Source: Mycetohabitans rhizoxinica HKI 454
GTDB lineage: Bacteria > Pseudomonadota > Gammaproteobacteria > Burkholderiales > Burkholderiaceae
Reading direction: 5' to 3'
Length of the DNA stretch: 64,000 nucleotides
NCBI RefSeq assembly: GCF_000198775.1
Contig: NC_014722.1
Coordinates: forward strand, 2,362,080-2,426,079
The translations under genes were made by a program, and so were the position numbers. The notes below the pieces were generated by a model. It did no database searches. It had not been told where the DNA came from and saw nothing but the letters and a program-made list of their open reading frames with translations. Each line of letters starts with the position of its first letter. Position 1 is the stretch's first letter. Positions 29,436 through 38,237 of this stretch are shown piece after piece.

Positions 29436-30329
29436 TTACAGTCTTGCTGAGCCTGACGCTTCAGGTCCCTTTGCCGAGCGCTTGGCTTTCCCTCCCAGAT
29501 TTTTAAAGTTCATGGGTTTATTTTCATGAGTAGAATGGGTTGCTATAAGCTGATACCCCACCTTATTTTCATCGATTAAATTTTTCAAAGCTCTAGCCAG
29601 ATGATTGTGAACCGATTTGTTAATTTGCTGAGATTTTTTAATGGGTATATTTTTTATAGAAATTTGGGTTCCCTTGGGACCCAAGCCAATTGAAACCGCT
29701 CTATTCTCAGCCTTTACATTTAAATCAATATTAATTTTTTCTTTATCTTTTTCAGTGATATCTTTACCTTTCTTTATATTAGATTTAACCTTTTCCCTCA
29801 ATAAATTTAAAAAACTTGATTTTTCCTCATCACCACCAAAGTCTTTTACATAGAATTCAACCAAATGAGAATTATCTTCTTTGAAGTAATTCTCATACAC
29901 ATACCTTATACCGTTGCTTAATCCATAATAACCTTTTTCATTGCTCCTACTACTTTCCTCAATGTTAGAATTTTTCAATATTTCAAACTCATTTGCCGTC
30001 ATGGCTCTAAAAAATGAAGTTGCAGATTCAAATGAATTTGCTTCTAAATTTTTATCTATACCTAAAATTTTTTCCTTTAGTTCTGATTCCAACAAATTAG
30101 CATAAGAACCTTCTCGCTGAGGAGTCAACTCGCCGATCGCCCCCTCCCCTTCATAAGGCACAGTGCCTTCAGAAAAGCCCGAATTTCGTCGGCTTGATAA
30201 AAATTGTTGAACAGCCTGAACACCAGGTACAGCTGGTTCAGCAACTTCATCATCGAGCTGATCAGAGTTATAATCCCGGCGCTTTAGCTTCGCTTTCGCC
30301 TGGTTTGATTGAGCTAAATTTTTTGGCAT
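29436..30329 (-). CDS. Candidate eCIS cargo protein, AT-rich, possible ART-like toxin
   Basis: 297 residues, far lower in GC than its surroundings and rich in Lys, Asn, Glu and Ser, a sign of horizontal transfer. The first 50 residues are basic and Gln/Ser-rich (SNQAKAKLKRRDY), the kind of N-terminus that can act as an eCIS packaging signal. The middle reads SFFRAMTANEFEILK (about 106-119), YYGLSNGIRYVYENYF (134-149) and HLVEFYV (155-161), then SIGLGPKGTQI (213-223). This Arg ... Tyr ... Glu order resembles polymorphic ADP-ribosyltransferase-like toxins, with Arg108, Tyr143-148 and Glu158 as candidate residues; that is my inference and not certain. It is the last gene after the cap, where Afp18 and PVC payloads lie. 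The ATG has AGGTGA upstream. Confidence 0.7.
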   Translation of the reverse strand: MPKNLAQSNQAKAKLKRRDYNSDQLDDEVAEPAVPGVQAVQQFLSSRRNSGFSEGTVPYEGEGAIGELTPQREGSYANLLESELKEKILGIDKNLEANSFESATSFFRAMTANEFEILKNSNIEESSRSNEKGYYGLSNGIRYVYENYFKEDNSHLVEFYVKDFGGDEEKSSFLNLLREKVKSNIKKGKDITEKDKEKINIDLNVKAENRAVSIGLGPKGTQISIKNIPIKKSQQINKSVHNHLARALKNLIDENKVGYQLIATHSTHENKPMNFKNLGGKAKRSAKGPEASGSARL

Positions 30330-30400
30330 TGCTCACCTTATTTTATAAATGCAAGACATGAAGCGCAATATAACAATAAATGCAGCCGCAATAAAAATTT

Positions 30401-30429
30401 AATCTATGTTGCCAACACATCGCCGTCAA
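30401..30429 (-). promoter_or_regulatory. Candidate sigma-70 promoter for the cargo gene
   Basis: Reading the minus strand, TTGACG (30429-30424) and TAGATT (30406-30401) are separated by exactly 17 bases, a good -35/-10 pair with four of six matches in the -10 box. It lies 72 bases upstream of the cargo start and would allow separate transcription of the payload. The -35 box overlaps the stop of the small ORF. Confidence 0.4.
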
Positions 30430-30518
30430 GGCAGCAACCCATGTTTCGGATTTGACTCGACATACAGGCGCCTAGCCTTTTTCTGTTGACTGGACTTTTG
30501 GCTATAAAATTTACCCAT
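30426..30518 (-). CDS. 30-residue basic micro-ORF between cap and cargo
   Basis: Translation starts MGKFYSQKSSQQKKARRLYV and ends NPKHGLLP. It has a good AGGTGA ribosome site, nearly identical to that of the cargo gene (AGGTGAACT-ATG here, AGGTGAGCA-ATG there). Its sequence resembles the cargo N-terminus: Gln/Ser, a Lys cluster, Arg-Arg, then Tyr about two residues later. It could be a cut-off cargo leader, a decoy or a real small peptide. Nothing else is recognisable in the surrounding 370 bp apart from an ATCTAA-CCTT-TTAGAT inverted repeat at 30540-30555. Confidence 0.4.
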   Translation of the reverse strand: MGKFYSQKSSQQKKARRLYVESNPKHGLLP

Positions 30519-30701
30519 AGTTCACCTCGTTGACAGCTTATCTAACCTTTTAGATGACACAAATCGCGTTACCCTAGCCTAGTGATTTTGCTGGCGGAAA
30601 ATCCGCATAGGTTGTCACAGCCAACCCCAGCTCGTTGTCGGTGCAATCTGTGTATTGGAACGCTCGTTGCGCTGCAGACGCGAAAAGGAAGTATCCACTC
30701 G

Positions 30702-31622
30702 TCAACCAGCATCGTCAACAAAGGCTTTCACCCCAGTCACGTCCTTAACGTCCACTGGCAACTGCACGCCGAGCCTCCTCCACTCATCTTCATTCTCGTT
30801 AATCACCTGGGACAGCACCTCGTGCGTTTTCTCATCAAGCAGCCCGCTCACATGAGCCGTCGGCGGTTCGTTAGGATTTGTGTACTCGCAGGTCACCGCC
30901 AGACGCGCCAGTTGCACACGCGCCAATTGCACTTGTTCCACACCCAGTAATGCTAGTACTTTGTCCACCAGCACACGCTTGAACAGCAACGACTTGTCGT
31001 AGTCCTCCCACGACTGTGCCACCGATGGCATAAGTTGCGTATTCAGCACTGGCTGTTCCTTTTCAGCCTGGCCAAGTCCTAATTTAATTGGAATCGTTAC
31101 CTGAAAATTCAGGCATAGCCGAGGCCGGTCGTCCAACGCTTGCCAGAAATTGCCCAAGCCTGACAAATGCTCTGATGGCGCAATGACTCTTGAGAATGAC
31201 GGCAAATTCAGCTTGTTCCTCAGACTCTTGTCCCAATCCGCATTGAGCAGCGCATTGAGTACCGCGTTCATTACCACCATGGGTTGACTAACCGGCCCCA
31301 TCTTGTTTTCTGGGCGCCGCTCCCAATACGTAATTAGGTAACAACAGCGTACGTTCACTTGTCGAGGATCAAATTTTCCCGTCCCTGCGACGTACTGGCG
31401 CGATTGCCCATGCCGCAATTCCAGGTCCTCTTGGATATCGTACAGGAATACACACAGCGTCGGGCAATCCGGCGGATTGTTCTTATCCGGCATGTCAAAC
31501 CGAATTTCGACTGGCTTCGGTAAATACGTGTTCAGGGTCATCTCGATTTGCGCATTGAGCATTAGTAACGACTTATCGCTGAGCGCGAAATGCGTGGGTT
31601 GGTTACTTTCCATGTTCTCCAT
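30702..31622 (-). CDS. afp16: eCIS tube/sheath terminator cap (Afp16/Pvc16-like)
   Basis: 306-residue protein with the DUF4255/Pvc16 N-terminal domain: LNAQIEMTLNTYLPKPVEIR, CVFLYDIQEDLELRHGQ and the RCCYLITYW strand. In Afp the equivalent protein caps tube and sheath and sets particle length. The C-terminal part (residues about 200-306) holds HVSGLLDEKTHEVLSQV. It is downstream of the ATPase gene and is the last structural gene. A start at 31622 is preceded by AAGGTACTAGG; an ATG three codons later is also possible. Confidence 0.85.
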   Translation of the reverse strand: MENMESNQPTHFALSDKSLLMLNAQIEMTLNTYLPKPVEIRFDMPDKNNPPDCPTLCVFLYDIQEDLELRHGQSRQYVAGTGKFDPRQVNVRCCYLITYWERRPENKMGPVSQPMVVMNAVLNALLNADWDKSLRNKLNLPSFSRVIAPSEHLSGLGNFWQALDDRPRLCLNFQVTIPIKLGLGQAEKEQPVLNTQLMPSVAQSWEDYDKSLLFKRVLVDKVLALLGVEQVQLARVQLARLAVTCEYTNPNEPPTAHVSGLLDEKTHEVLSQVINENEDEWRRLGVQLPVDVKDVTGVKAFVDDAG

Positions 31623-31660
31623 CCTAGTACCTTATCGCCCGATGACCGCGCGCCACTGCG

Positions 31661-33841
31661 TCATGCTGACAGTTGCGGCACGATGCGCCCGGTCTTACTC
31701 AATTCACGGCGCACCGCGCGCTCAATATCAGCCCGAGTGACCGCTCGCCCCTGCTCGGCTGCGAGCCAACTCGCGAGCAGCGCGACGTTGCGAATGCCCG
31801 CGCCGGTCAATTCCGTGACCGACGCAAGCCGCGAACAATCCACTTCCTCGTCCACTGCCACCTGCGCGGGCCAAATCGCGCGCCACAGTTTTTCTCGCAA
31901 ATGGGCATCTGGTGCTTCAAAGCGCGTCATGAACGTTAGCCGGCGCGTGAACGCGTCGTCTAGATGCCCGCGGTTATTTGTTGTGAGCACCACGAGCCCC
32001 GGATAGTGTTCCAACCGCTGCAGCAAGTACGACACCTCGATGTTCGCGTGCCGGTCCTGCGCGTCCTTCACTTCGCTGCGCTTGCCAAACAGTGCATCAG
32101 CCTCGTCGAACAGCAAGACACCGGTGTCGGCCCCGGCCAGATCAAAAATCCGCGACAGGTTCTTCTCCGTCTCGCCGATATATTTGTTGACTACCGTCGA
32201 CAGATCCACGCGGATCAGTTCCACGCCCAATTCGCCGGCAAGCACTTCGGCGGCCATCGACTTGCCGGTGCCCGACTCGCCGTAGAACAGCGCGCTGATG
32301 CCCGTCGCGTGGCCGATTTTGTGCGCGAACCCGCGTGCAAGCACCATGTCGCGCTGCCGGATTGCGGCGACGATCTCGTGCAGCTGCTCAGCCACGCTGG
32401 TGCTGACAATCAAGTCATCGAACGTGCGCCGTGGTGCCACACGCTGCGCGAGCGAACCAAAATGTTGCTGGCCGCGTACACGCAGCGCTTGATGCAGATC
32501 GGCTGGCGTGAGCGGCGCCTGTGCATCACGCAGCGCCCGATAGCCTTGCGCCTCCTGCAGCGTAGGCTCGAGCGCGTCAGGATTGACCCGCGCGTGACGC
32601 AGCAACGCCGTCAAGTCCCACGCGTCACCGGTCGAACCCAAACTGGCTCGCAATAACCGCGCATCGTCCTCGCGGGTGCGCGGCGGCAGCGTTACACGCA
32701 CCTGCGGCAGGGTGGCAAACACGTCGCCCGCGTCCTGCTCGGACCATAGCGCCACCACCGGCTGCCCATGTCGCTCCAGTCGCGACGCCAGCGCGTTAAG
32801 CAATCGCCCGTGCCGTGCCACGCCATCGGCGAGCTGTTGCAGCACCAGCACGCTGCCGTGCAAGCGCGCTTCGCGCAGCGTCGCGAGCAGCACTAGCCAC
32901 GCCTCGTCCGATTCGTCTGGCAATGCCGCCAGATTGACGACCAGCGCCGGGCGGCCCGCGTCGCGCGCCAGCTGCGCGATGAACGCCAGGCAGCCGTCAG
33001 TTTGGTGCAATAGTAATAACGGGACACGTTTTGGCTCAGTCTCAAAACAGCACGCTGCGATCTGCTGCGCGCATTCAGCCCACGGGCCGTCACGCAGTAC
33101 GTCACCGGAGCGAGAGGCGGACCACCACTGCGCCACCTGTGTGAGGGCCATGGGCAGCGATGTCGCATCTGCGCCGCTTAAGTAGCGATAAACGGTCTCA
33201 TCCACGCGCAAGTACGACGCGTCGTCGCGGGTGCTCGCGCGACCGTTACGCTCCGCCAAGTAGACAAGGCCGTGGTGCACCAAAGCGCCAGCGTCTGTGC
33301 CAAGCAGGTGGCGGTGCGCAATACGCTGCACAGGCGTCGCGCTAAAGAGCGTCAACGCAAATTCCACACTGGGCCAACTCGCGCCTTCATCTCCTTGCAA
33401 ATAGGCAATCAGCACACGATAACGCGGCTCGAATAGCGGCAGCACACACAACACCAGTACCTGCGTCTCGAACAAGGTGAGCCCGAATCGCTCTATCACC
33501 TCGGCCAGTCGCCCGTGTGCATCCGGCGCATGTAGCGTTGTCCACGACGCGGCATCGTCGCTGCACCAATACGGCATGCCGCTTGGTTGCGCGCATGTGG
33601 CCTCGAGCAGTTCTTTCGGCTGGAGTAACCCGGCGAGGTTGAGCCGGTCGTCCTCGTGTTGCTGCTGCCAGATAAGCAATTGCTGCAGCACTTGGTCGAC
33701 GTACTCAAGCCACGGCCCAAGCGCCTCGAATGCCGCGCTCACAGGCGCCCGCCCGCCTTGCGCCTCCGCCAGCTCGGCCAAGGAGTGCCACCTAGTGCCC
33801 GGCTCGGGCGCATTGAGCGATCGAGAAGTAAGGATCCTCAT
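31661..33841 (-). CDS. afp15: AAA+ ATPase of eCIS (Afp15/Pvc15-like)
   Basis: 726-residue AAA+ protein with Walker A GESGTGKSMAAEVLAGEL near residues 521-528, Walker B GVLLFDEADALFGKRSEV, sensor VVLTTNNR and arginine finger DAFTRRLTFMTRF. A large N-terminal region (over 400 residues) without motif is typical of the eCIS ATPases that act in particle assembly and possibly cargo loading. The ATG at 33841 overlaps the tape-measure stop (ATGA); an ATG three codons upstream is less likely. It lies between tape measure and cap, as in Afp and PVC loci. Confidence 0.92.
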   Translation of the reverse strand: MRILTSRSLNAPEPGTRWHSLAELAEAQGGRAPVSAAFEALGPWLEYVDQVLQQLLIWQQQHEDDRLNLAGLLQPKELLEATCAQPSGMPYWCSDDAASWTTLHAPDAHGRLAEVIERFGLTLFETQVLVLCVLPLFEPRYRVLIAYLQGDEGASWPSVEFALTLFSATPVQRIAHRHLLGTDAGALVHHGLVYLAERNGRASTRDDASYLRVDETVYRYLSGADATSLPMALTQVAQWWSASRSGDVLRDGPWAECAQQIAACCFETEPKRVPLLLLHQTDGCLAFIAQLARDAGRPALVVNLAALPDESDEAWLVLLATLREARLHGSVLVLQQLADGVARHGRLLNALASRLERHGQPVVALWSEQDAGDVFATLPQVRVTLPPRTREDDARLLRASLGSTGDAWDLTALLRHARVNPDALEPTLQEAQGYRALRDAQAPLTPADLHQALRVRGQQHFGSLAQRVAPRRTFDDLIVSTSVAEQLHEIVAAIRQRDMVLARGFAHKIGHATGISALFYGESGTGKSMAAEVLAGELGVELIRVDLSTVVNKYIGETEKNLSRIFDLAGADTGVLLFDEADALFGKRSEVKDAQDRHANIEVSYLLQRLEHYPGLVVLTTNNRGHLDDAFTRRLTFMTRFEAPDAHLREKLWRAIWPAQVAVDEEVDCSRLASVTELTGAGIRNVALLASWLAAEQGRAVTRADIERAVRRELSKTGRIVPQLSA

Positions 33842-35508
33842 GCGAGCCACTCCACTTTAATGGGGCTTAATAGCCACGGTAGTGTTATCTGCGTCAGCGG
33901 CCATGGCACCTGGGACAACAGCACATCGGTTGCATCCCGTTCCACTGTTAAGGTGAGATGCTTCGTACCTGCCACCAGCATGCCCGTGCGTTGCAGGAAA
34001 AACACGCGTACATCGGCTGCGCTTAAGCGCTGCAGGCCCGGCAGCACCGCCAGCGTCATGTTCAGCCAGCGGTCAGCCTCTTCCTGTTGCGATCCGTCCA
34101 GCACGGGCCAGTCGATCGGCTGCACGTCGTCGGGCAGCGGTGGCAAGCCGCATAGCAGGCGTGGCACCGGCAAGCGCCAGTCGGCCGGCGGCGTCTGCCC
34201 CGACGCCAACCAGTCCAGCAACGCGACGGCGCGCCGTACAGCATCCGGCGTCCAGCCATTGTCGGCATCGACCAGCTCAAAGGTTTGGAACAGGCGCGGC
34301 AACACCGGCCATAGCAGCACCAAACCTGCGTTCGCCACGATCAGCGGCTCGATTTCAACGCGCGGGTTCGGGCGGCGTTGCGTGAGAACGCGCGCCTGCT
34401 CGTCCCGCATCGCGCGCTCTGCGGTCAGCGCGTCACGTTCCCATGGCGCGTGGCGTGCCGAACTGGACACACGCGACACCGATGCCGTGGCGGGCGACGT
34501 CGGGCGCACGTCTGGCAGGTCGAGGGCCACCGCCAGTCGTTCACGTAATTCAGCCGTCAGGTGCGTAAGCCAACGCGCTGAATTCGGCTTGCTGAACTGG
34601 GCCGTCAGCAACTCACGCAGCATATGCCGCATCGGCTCGGTCAGTGGATAAGCCAACAGTGCATCGAGGCACGCCTCGAGCAAGGGATCCGGACTCAGCG
34701 CAGCCGCCGTCGCGTCGTGCGACAGGTGCTGTGCGCTGACCGGCTTCCGAGCCACAATCGGGTGACGCTGTGCCCCTTCAATTGCCGTCGTTGAGGCGAC
34801 TTGAGAGCCAGATAATGACAAGGGGCGCGACAAAGGAATGCGCGTGGGGGCAATCAACCAAGCGATTAGCGCGCGCAACGCGGTGCCATCACACCCAGCG
34901 ATTAGCCGGTGTCGGGCGGATGGTTGCAAGCAGCGCTCGGCCAACAAGAGCCTGGCCTTAGACGTGTCATCACGCGAGTGCGCCTGGCTTATTTGTATTA
35001 GACGCATCATGCACGCATGCGGACTGGGTACGGGGCCGCCACTTGGCCCGTCAAACGCGCGGTCGGGCGCCCCCCACACGCCCGTGTCCAGATAACGCAG
35101 CAGCGCCGCCCAATCGGATGAAACGGTGTCGGTCTTCGTGGCTACGCGCAGCGTGTCCGAGCGCGTCGCGCGCCATGGCGCCGCTTTATCCTCGGACAAT
35201 ACGGCCCATCGTGTCCCTGCGCTCGCATGCGCCTTCAGGTCGGCCCGCAACGCACGCGCCAACTCGACGAGCGTCCGCTCAAGTAGCGCCGGCTCAAATC
35301 TTGCCAGCACAATGTCACCCACGTCGATGACCAGCCGGCCCACCCGATACGGCTCGTCGAGACGGCCATCGTCGCATTGCTCGATCACGCGCGCGATGTG
35401 CGGACGCAGCGCATCGTGAAATAGCAGGCTACAACGGCGTTGTAGACGCTCCGCATCATTCAATGACGCACGTAGACGAAAGTGTAACCGGTCAATTTGG
35501 TTACGCAT
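33838..35508 (-). CDS. afp14: eCIS tape-measure protein (CIS_TMP, Afp14-like)
   Basis: 556-residue helical protein with the typical start MRNQIDRLHFRLRASLNDAE, then a hydrophilic body, and repeated segments of the CIS tape-measure family (LRALIAWLIAPTRIPL; MLRELLTAQFSKPNSARWL; ADVRVFFLQRTGMLVAGTKH). It sets the length of the inner tube. GC and codon use match the backbone more than the fibre and cargo genes do. The ATG at 35508 fits the family start; the frame is open upstream to 35544. Coupled to the ATPase gene by an ATGA overlap. Confidence 0.85.
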   Translation of the reverse strand: MRNQIDRLHFRLRASLNDAERLQRRCSLLFHDALRPHIARVIEQCDDGRLDEPYRVGRLVIDVGDIVLARFEPALLERTLVELARALRADLKAHASAGTRWAVLSEDKAAPWRATRSDTLRVATKTDTVSSDWAALLRYLDTGVWGAPDRAFDGPSGGPVPSPHACMMRLIQISQAHSRDDTSKARLLLAERCLQPSARHRLIAGCDGTALRALIAWLIAPTRIPLSRPLSLSGSQVASTTAIEGAQRHPIVARKPVSAQHLSHDATAAALSPDPLLEACLDALLAYPLTEPMRHMLRELLTAQFSKPNSARWLTHLTAELRERLAVALDLPDVRPTSPATASVSRVSSSARHAPWERDALTAERAMRDEQARVLTQRRPNPRVEIEPLIVANAGLVLLWPVLPRLFQTFELVDADNGWTPDAVRRAVALLDWLASGQTPPADWRLPVPRLLCGLPPLPDDVQPIDWPVLDGSQQEEADRWLNMTLAVLPGLQRLSAADVRVFFLQRTGMLVAGTKHLTLTVERDATDVLLSQVPWPLTQITLPWLLSPIKVEWLA

Positions 35509-35740
35509 CGTCGACACCCTGCTGGCCAAGCCGTGAGCGAACAACGCACACGGTCCTGCTACGCCCGACCGCCCCCGAGGTTATCGCGCATCGTGTCCAA
35601 TCGACCCGCATACGAGGCCACACGGTGCGAACGCGCTCGCTTTTATCTATCCGCTGCCGGCCGCTCATGCCACCGTGCGCGCATGGCATGGCTTGCCGTT
35701 GTGCTTGACCAACATACAACCTGCAGAAAAGGAGGACGAT

Positions 35741-35809
35741 ATGGAGCGATCCGATCGGATCGCTCGTTTGGTGCGCCGCACGTGCAAGTGGGCGGATGAA
35801 GGCAGCTAA
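35741..35809 (+). CDS. 22-residue micro-ORF with strong ribosome site
   Basis: Reads MERSDRIARLVRRTCKWADE followed by GS and a TAA stop. It is preceded by AAGGAGGACGAT, a near-perfect Shine-Dalgarno at normal spacing. Its 5' end holds a perfect 22-bp palindrome (GAGCGATCCGATCGGATCGC and the last two bases) that can form a hairpin. It is antisense to the eCIS operon. It might be the start of a truncated gene, a leader peptide or chance; no homology is apparent. Confidence 0.25.
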   Translation: MERSDRIARLVRRTCKWADEGS

Positions 35810-36166
35810 TCTCGATCGACTTCTCGCCTTCGAAAATGGTTGAATCCAGTTCATCAAAATCCTCATTCAAGCAAGCATTGCCACGGCAACTCCTGTTCAC
35901 TCTACAGTTGAGTACATCCTTCTCAACGCTACGAGCCCTGTACAGCCACAGCTCCCAAAAACCACGGAAACATTTGTCATTCAGCTCCTCTCCTATGGAT
36001 GCTTTCCGTCTGTTTTGACGACCTATTCAAAGCGCACATCACTCGATGGCTGTGCACGCTGCGCCGCCACTCCCCGTTCACGCCGATATTTGACATTTTC
36101 TTTCTATTGGCAAACTAAACCCACCTGGATCAATAATGTGCTCGCGTGCGGTTTCCCTTCCTATAA

Positions 36167-36460
36167 GTCGAACAGCACCCGGACAAAATCTTCATTGGCA
36201 AAGCCGAAGTCTTTGACTGGTTGGGCTTTATTTTTACCGCCAATGGCTACGCCGCCGTGGCCCCGCGCGCTTTAGCCAACCATGCAATGAAACTCCGCCG
36301 ACCTTATGGGCAGGCGCGACGCGGTAACCTCACCAAGGGTCTACGACGTATTGCGAAATATCGAAAACGGTGGGCATTGTGGGTGAAGTCTGCTGGCCAT
36401 ATCGACAGGATGGTTCACTTGACTGCCTTGCAGGGCGGCAGGCGGTGGCGACTCGCCTGA
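36167..36460 (+). pseudogene. Reverse transcriptase C-terminal remnant
   Basis: The plus-strand frame reads VEQHPDKIFIGKAEVFDWLG, then FIFTANGYAAVAPRALANHA, MKLRRPYGQARRG and a basic YRKRWALWV. In bacterial retron/maturase-like reverse transcriptases the sequence after the catalytic core is HPDKTFIG...FDFLGF...G..VA.....N...R...LYEQ, followed by a Trp/Arg-rich end, and this matches closely. The palm domain with the YxDD motif is missing upstream (a TAA stands at 36164), so only the last 90-100 codons remain. Confidence 0.6.
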
Positions 36461-36476
36461 GCCCTTCTTGCTGCCG

Positions 36477-38162
36477 TTACGACGCTGATTTATGGCTTGT
36501 GAATTTGAATCCCCACGCCTGGCCGTCAATACTCAGAATTAACTCGTACACCGCCGCTGAACCAGCATCCATCATAAGCTTCAATGGAGGTTGAAAATAC
36601 AATACTACGACGAAATCCATATTATCTCCGTTACGGTTGACGCGCAAAGATCTCACCGTAAGCTTGCTCATGGCTTCGCCTACGGGGCCGGTGATGAGGC
36701 GCAAAGTCTTGACCTGCACAATCTCCCCGGAGGACTTAAACTTGATGTTATTCACCAGGCTCACTGGTATGCAGAAGCTTAATTTAATGTATTTGCCGCT
36801 TTTTGCTTGACCGTCGGGCAGTGGTAACACGAATGGCTCCGCAGGTTGATTTGGCGCTGCCTTCGGGTTGATCGTGTGCTTTACGTTCCCGGTATCGGTG
36901 CTTAGCTCCACGTAATCCAATGGCAATATGAGGTATTCTAAAACCGTAACGGCGAATCGGGATAACTCCAGCCGGTAGTGGCCTGCGCCACCGTTTAGCA
37001 CGGTGTATATCGTGATCGTTGCCGTCCCCGGACTGTTGCCCTGAAGCTCGAGCTTGCCGCCGCTCATGGTTGCGGTCACGACTTCCGAGTTCGTCGTGTC
37101 ACACAACAGCGACAACCCTTCATCTGTGGCTTCGATTGAGTCCAGTACTTTGCGTGTATTGACCAACAACGTCTGCAACTCGATCCCATGCACGGAAGGG
37201 AACAAGGTATTTTGAAGTCTCTCTGCTATCTCGACCACGCAGCCTGAGATGCCCTTTGGAGTCGGTTCGTCGTTTCGCCCCTTCGCATAATTCCGGATGC
37301 TTGCCTCCATTACTGCACCGCCGAGCTTATTCGCCAGCGCTGCCGCGACGGCCCACGCGCCTGCGGTGTAAGCGCGAGCAAGCAGCTTCCCTATCGCGTC
37401 CGCCAAGCTCCTCTCACTGGTGTTGATGTCGCGCCCGCTCGATCCTTGATCGGTAACGTAGACACGTTTGATCGCGTCGACGATGGGCTGCAACTGAGCA
37501 GCAAGCGCCTTTTGGTCCCGGTTATTCTTTGGATACTCGCCGACATCGCCATCGGTGGAAACGAACATTAACCTACATGCTTCTATAACCTCCTTGGCCA
37601 ATGCTTTTTTCACCCTTTCGATGTGGTCCTCATTCAGCGATAAATTACCCTTTTGCTCTGTAAAATATGTTTCATCATAGTTAATACTAAGTTGTTGATT
37701 GCCTGCCACTTTAAGAGTGTTGGTATCGAACTTTACGTTAAGCATCCCTCCATTCGTCGATAAACCCTTGTCCGTGTCCACATGCAACTTAAGCGAGTTG
37801 TCCTCAATTGTCACCCCGTTACCCGTTTTCACGCATAGGCCCCCTTCTGTGCTCAGCGCGCTTTCAGCCTTGACCACGATGGTAACCTTGTTCTCGGCAA
37901 GCTGAACACCAATCCCGGGTTTGACCGCGAGGCCTTCGGGATTGACCAACAATCCGCTTGAGTCGGGTTTCAGTTTGACGCTTAATTTGCGATCGCTTGA
38001 GTTCCAATCCAGCCCATTGCCTGGCTCTGCCGCTCCTTCTCCCTCAGGTAACCCGATCGCTTTGCGACCAATGTCCGCCAACTCGATCAAACCATGATAA
38101 TGCTTTTCATTGGGCGTCGCGCCCGTCACAAACTCCCGTTTTAGCTTGTTCGCGCTCATCAT
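36477..38162 (-). CDS. afp13: eCIS tail fibre with adenovirus-type shaft (Afp13-like)
   Basis: 561-residue receptor-binding fibre. Residues about 45-175 are built from repeats of the adenovirus fibre shaft type, each with a hydrophobic-x-Val/Leu pattern and a Gly turn (GLAVKPGIGVQL; LCVKTGNGVTIEDNSLKLHV; LSTNGGMLNVKF). A unique globular region follows (about 180-561), probably coiled linker and C-terminal head, with a beta-rich end. The start MMSANKLKREFVTGATPNEKHY closely resembles the baseplate-attachment segment of the neighbouring short fibre. ATG at 38162 (or 38159) follows GGAGAGCC. It lies directly after the short fibre gene. Confidence 0.85.
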   Translation of the reverse strand: MMSANKLKREFVTGATPNEKHYHGLIELADIGRKAIGLPEGEGAAEPGNGLDWNSSDRKLSVKLKPDSSGLLVNPEGLAVKPGIGVQLAENKVTIVVKAESALSTEGGLCVKTGNGVTIEDNSLKLHVDTDKGLSTNGGMLNVKFDTNTLKVAGNQQLSINYDETYFTEQKGNLSLNEDHIERVKKALAKEVIEACRLMFVSTDGDVGEYPKNNRDQKALAAQLQPIVDAIKRVYVTDQGSSGRDINTSERSLADAIGKLLARAYTAGAWAVAAALANKLGGAVMEASIRNYAKGRNDEPTPKGISGCVVEIAERLQNTLFPSVHGIELQTLLVNTRKVLDSIEATDEGLSLLCDTTNSEVVTATMSGGKLELQGNSPGTATITIYTVLNGGAGHYRLELSRFAVTVLEYLILPLDYVELSTDTGNVKHTINPKAAPNQPAEPFVLPLPDGQAKSGKYIKLSFCIPVSLVNNIKFKSSGEIVQVKTLRLITGPVGEAMSKLTVRSLRVNRNGDNMDFVVVLYFQPPLKLMMDAGSAAVYELILSIDGQAWGFKFTSHKSAS

Positions 38163-38237
38163 CTTGGCTCTCCAGATCAAATGTTGTCCCAGCGGCTACG
38201 CTATGCCCACACCTCGCATCGATACCATGATGGTGTT

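Larger units (their letters stand above)
35509..36476. other. 968-bp gap in eCIS locus with retroelement debris
   Basis: Between tape measure and fibre there is no eCIS gene. It contains a small plus-strand ORF with a strong ribosome site and a 22-bp palindrome (35744-35765), and the C-terminal remnant of a reverse transcriptase on the plus strand (separate entries). The rest, 35810-36166, is AT-rich relative to the flanks and has no recognisable gene. The gap divides the locus, so the last three structural genes may need their own promoter; I cannot identify one. Confidence 0.6.

Noticed and set aside
35501..35900. Minus-strand ORFs between fibre and tape measure
   Set aside because: No ribosome site, no family similarity, and composition like non-coding sequence.
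36167..38162. Diversity-generating retroelement acting on the fibre
   Set aside because: The RT lacks its catalytic domain, and I found no pair of near-identical template and variable repeats.
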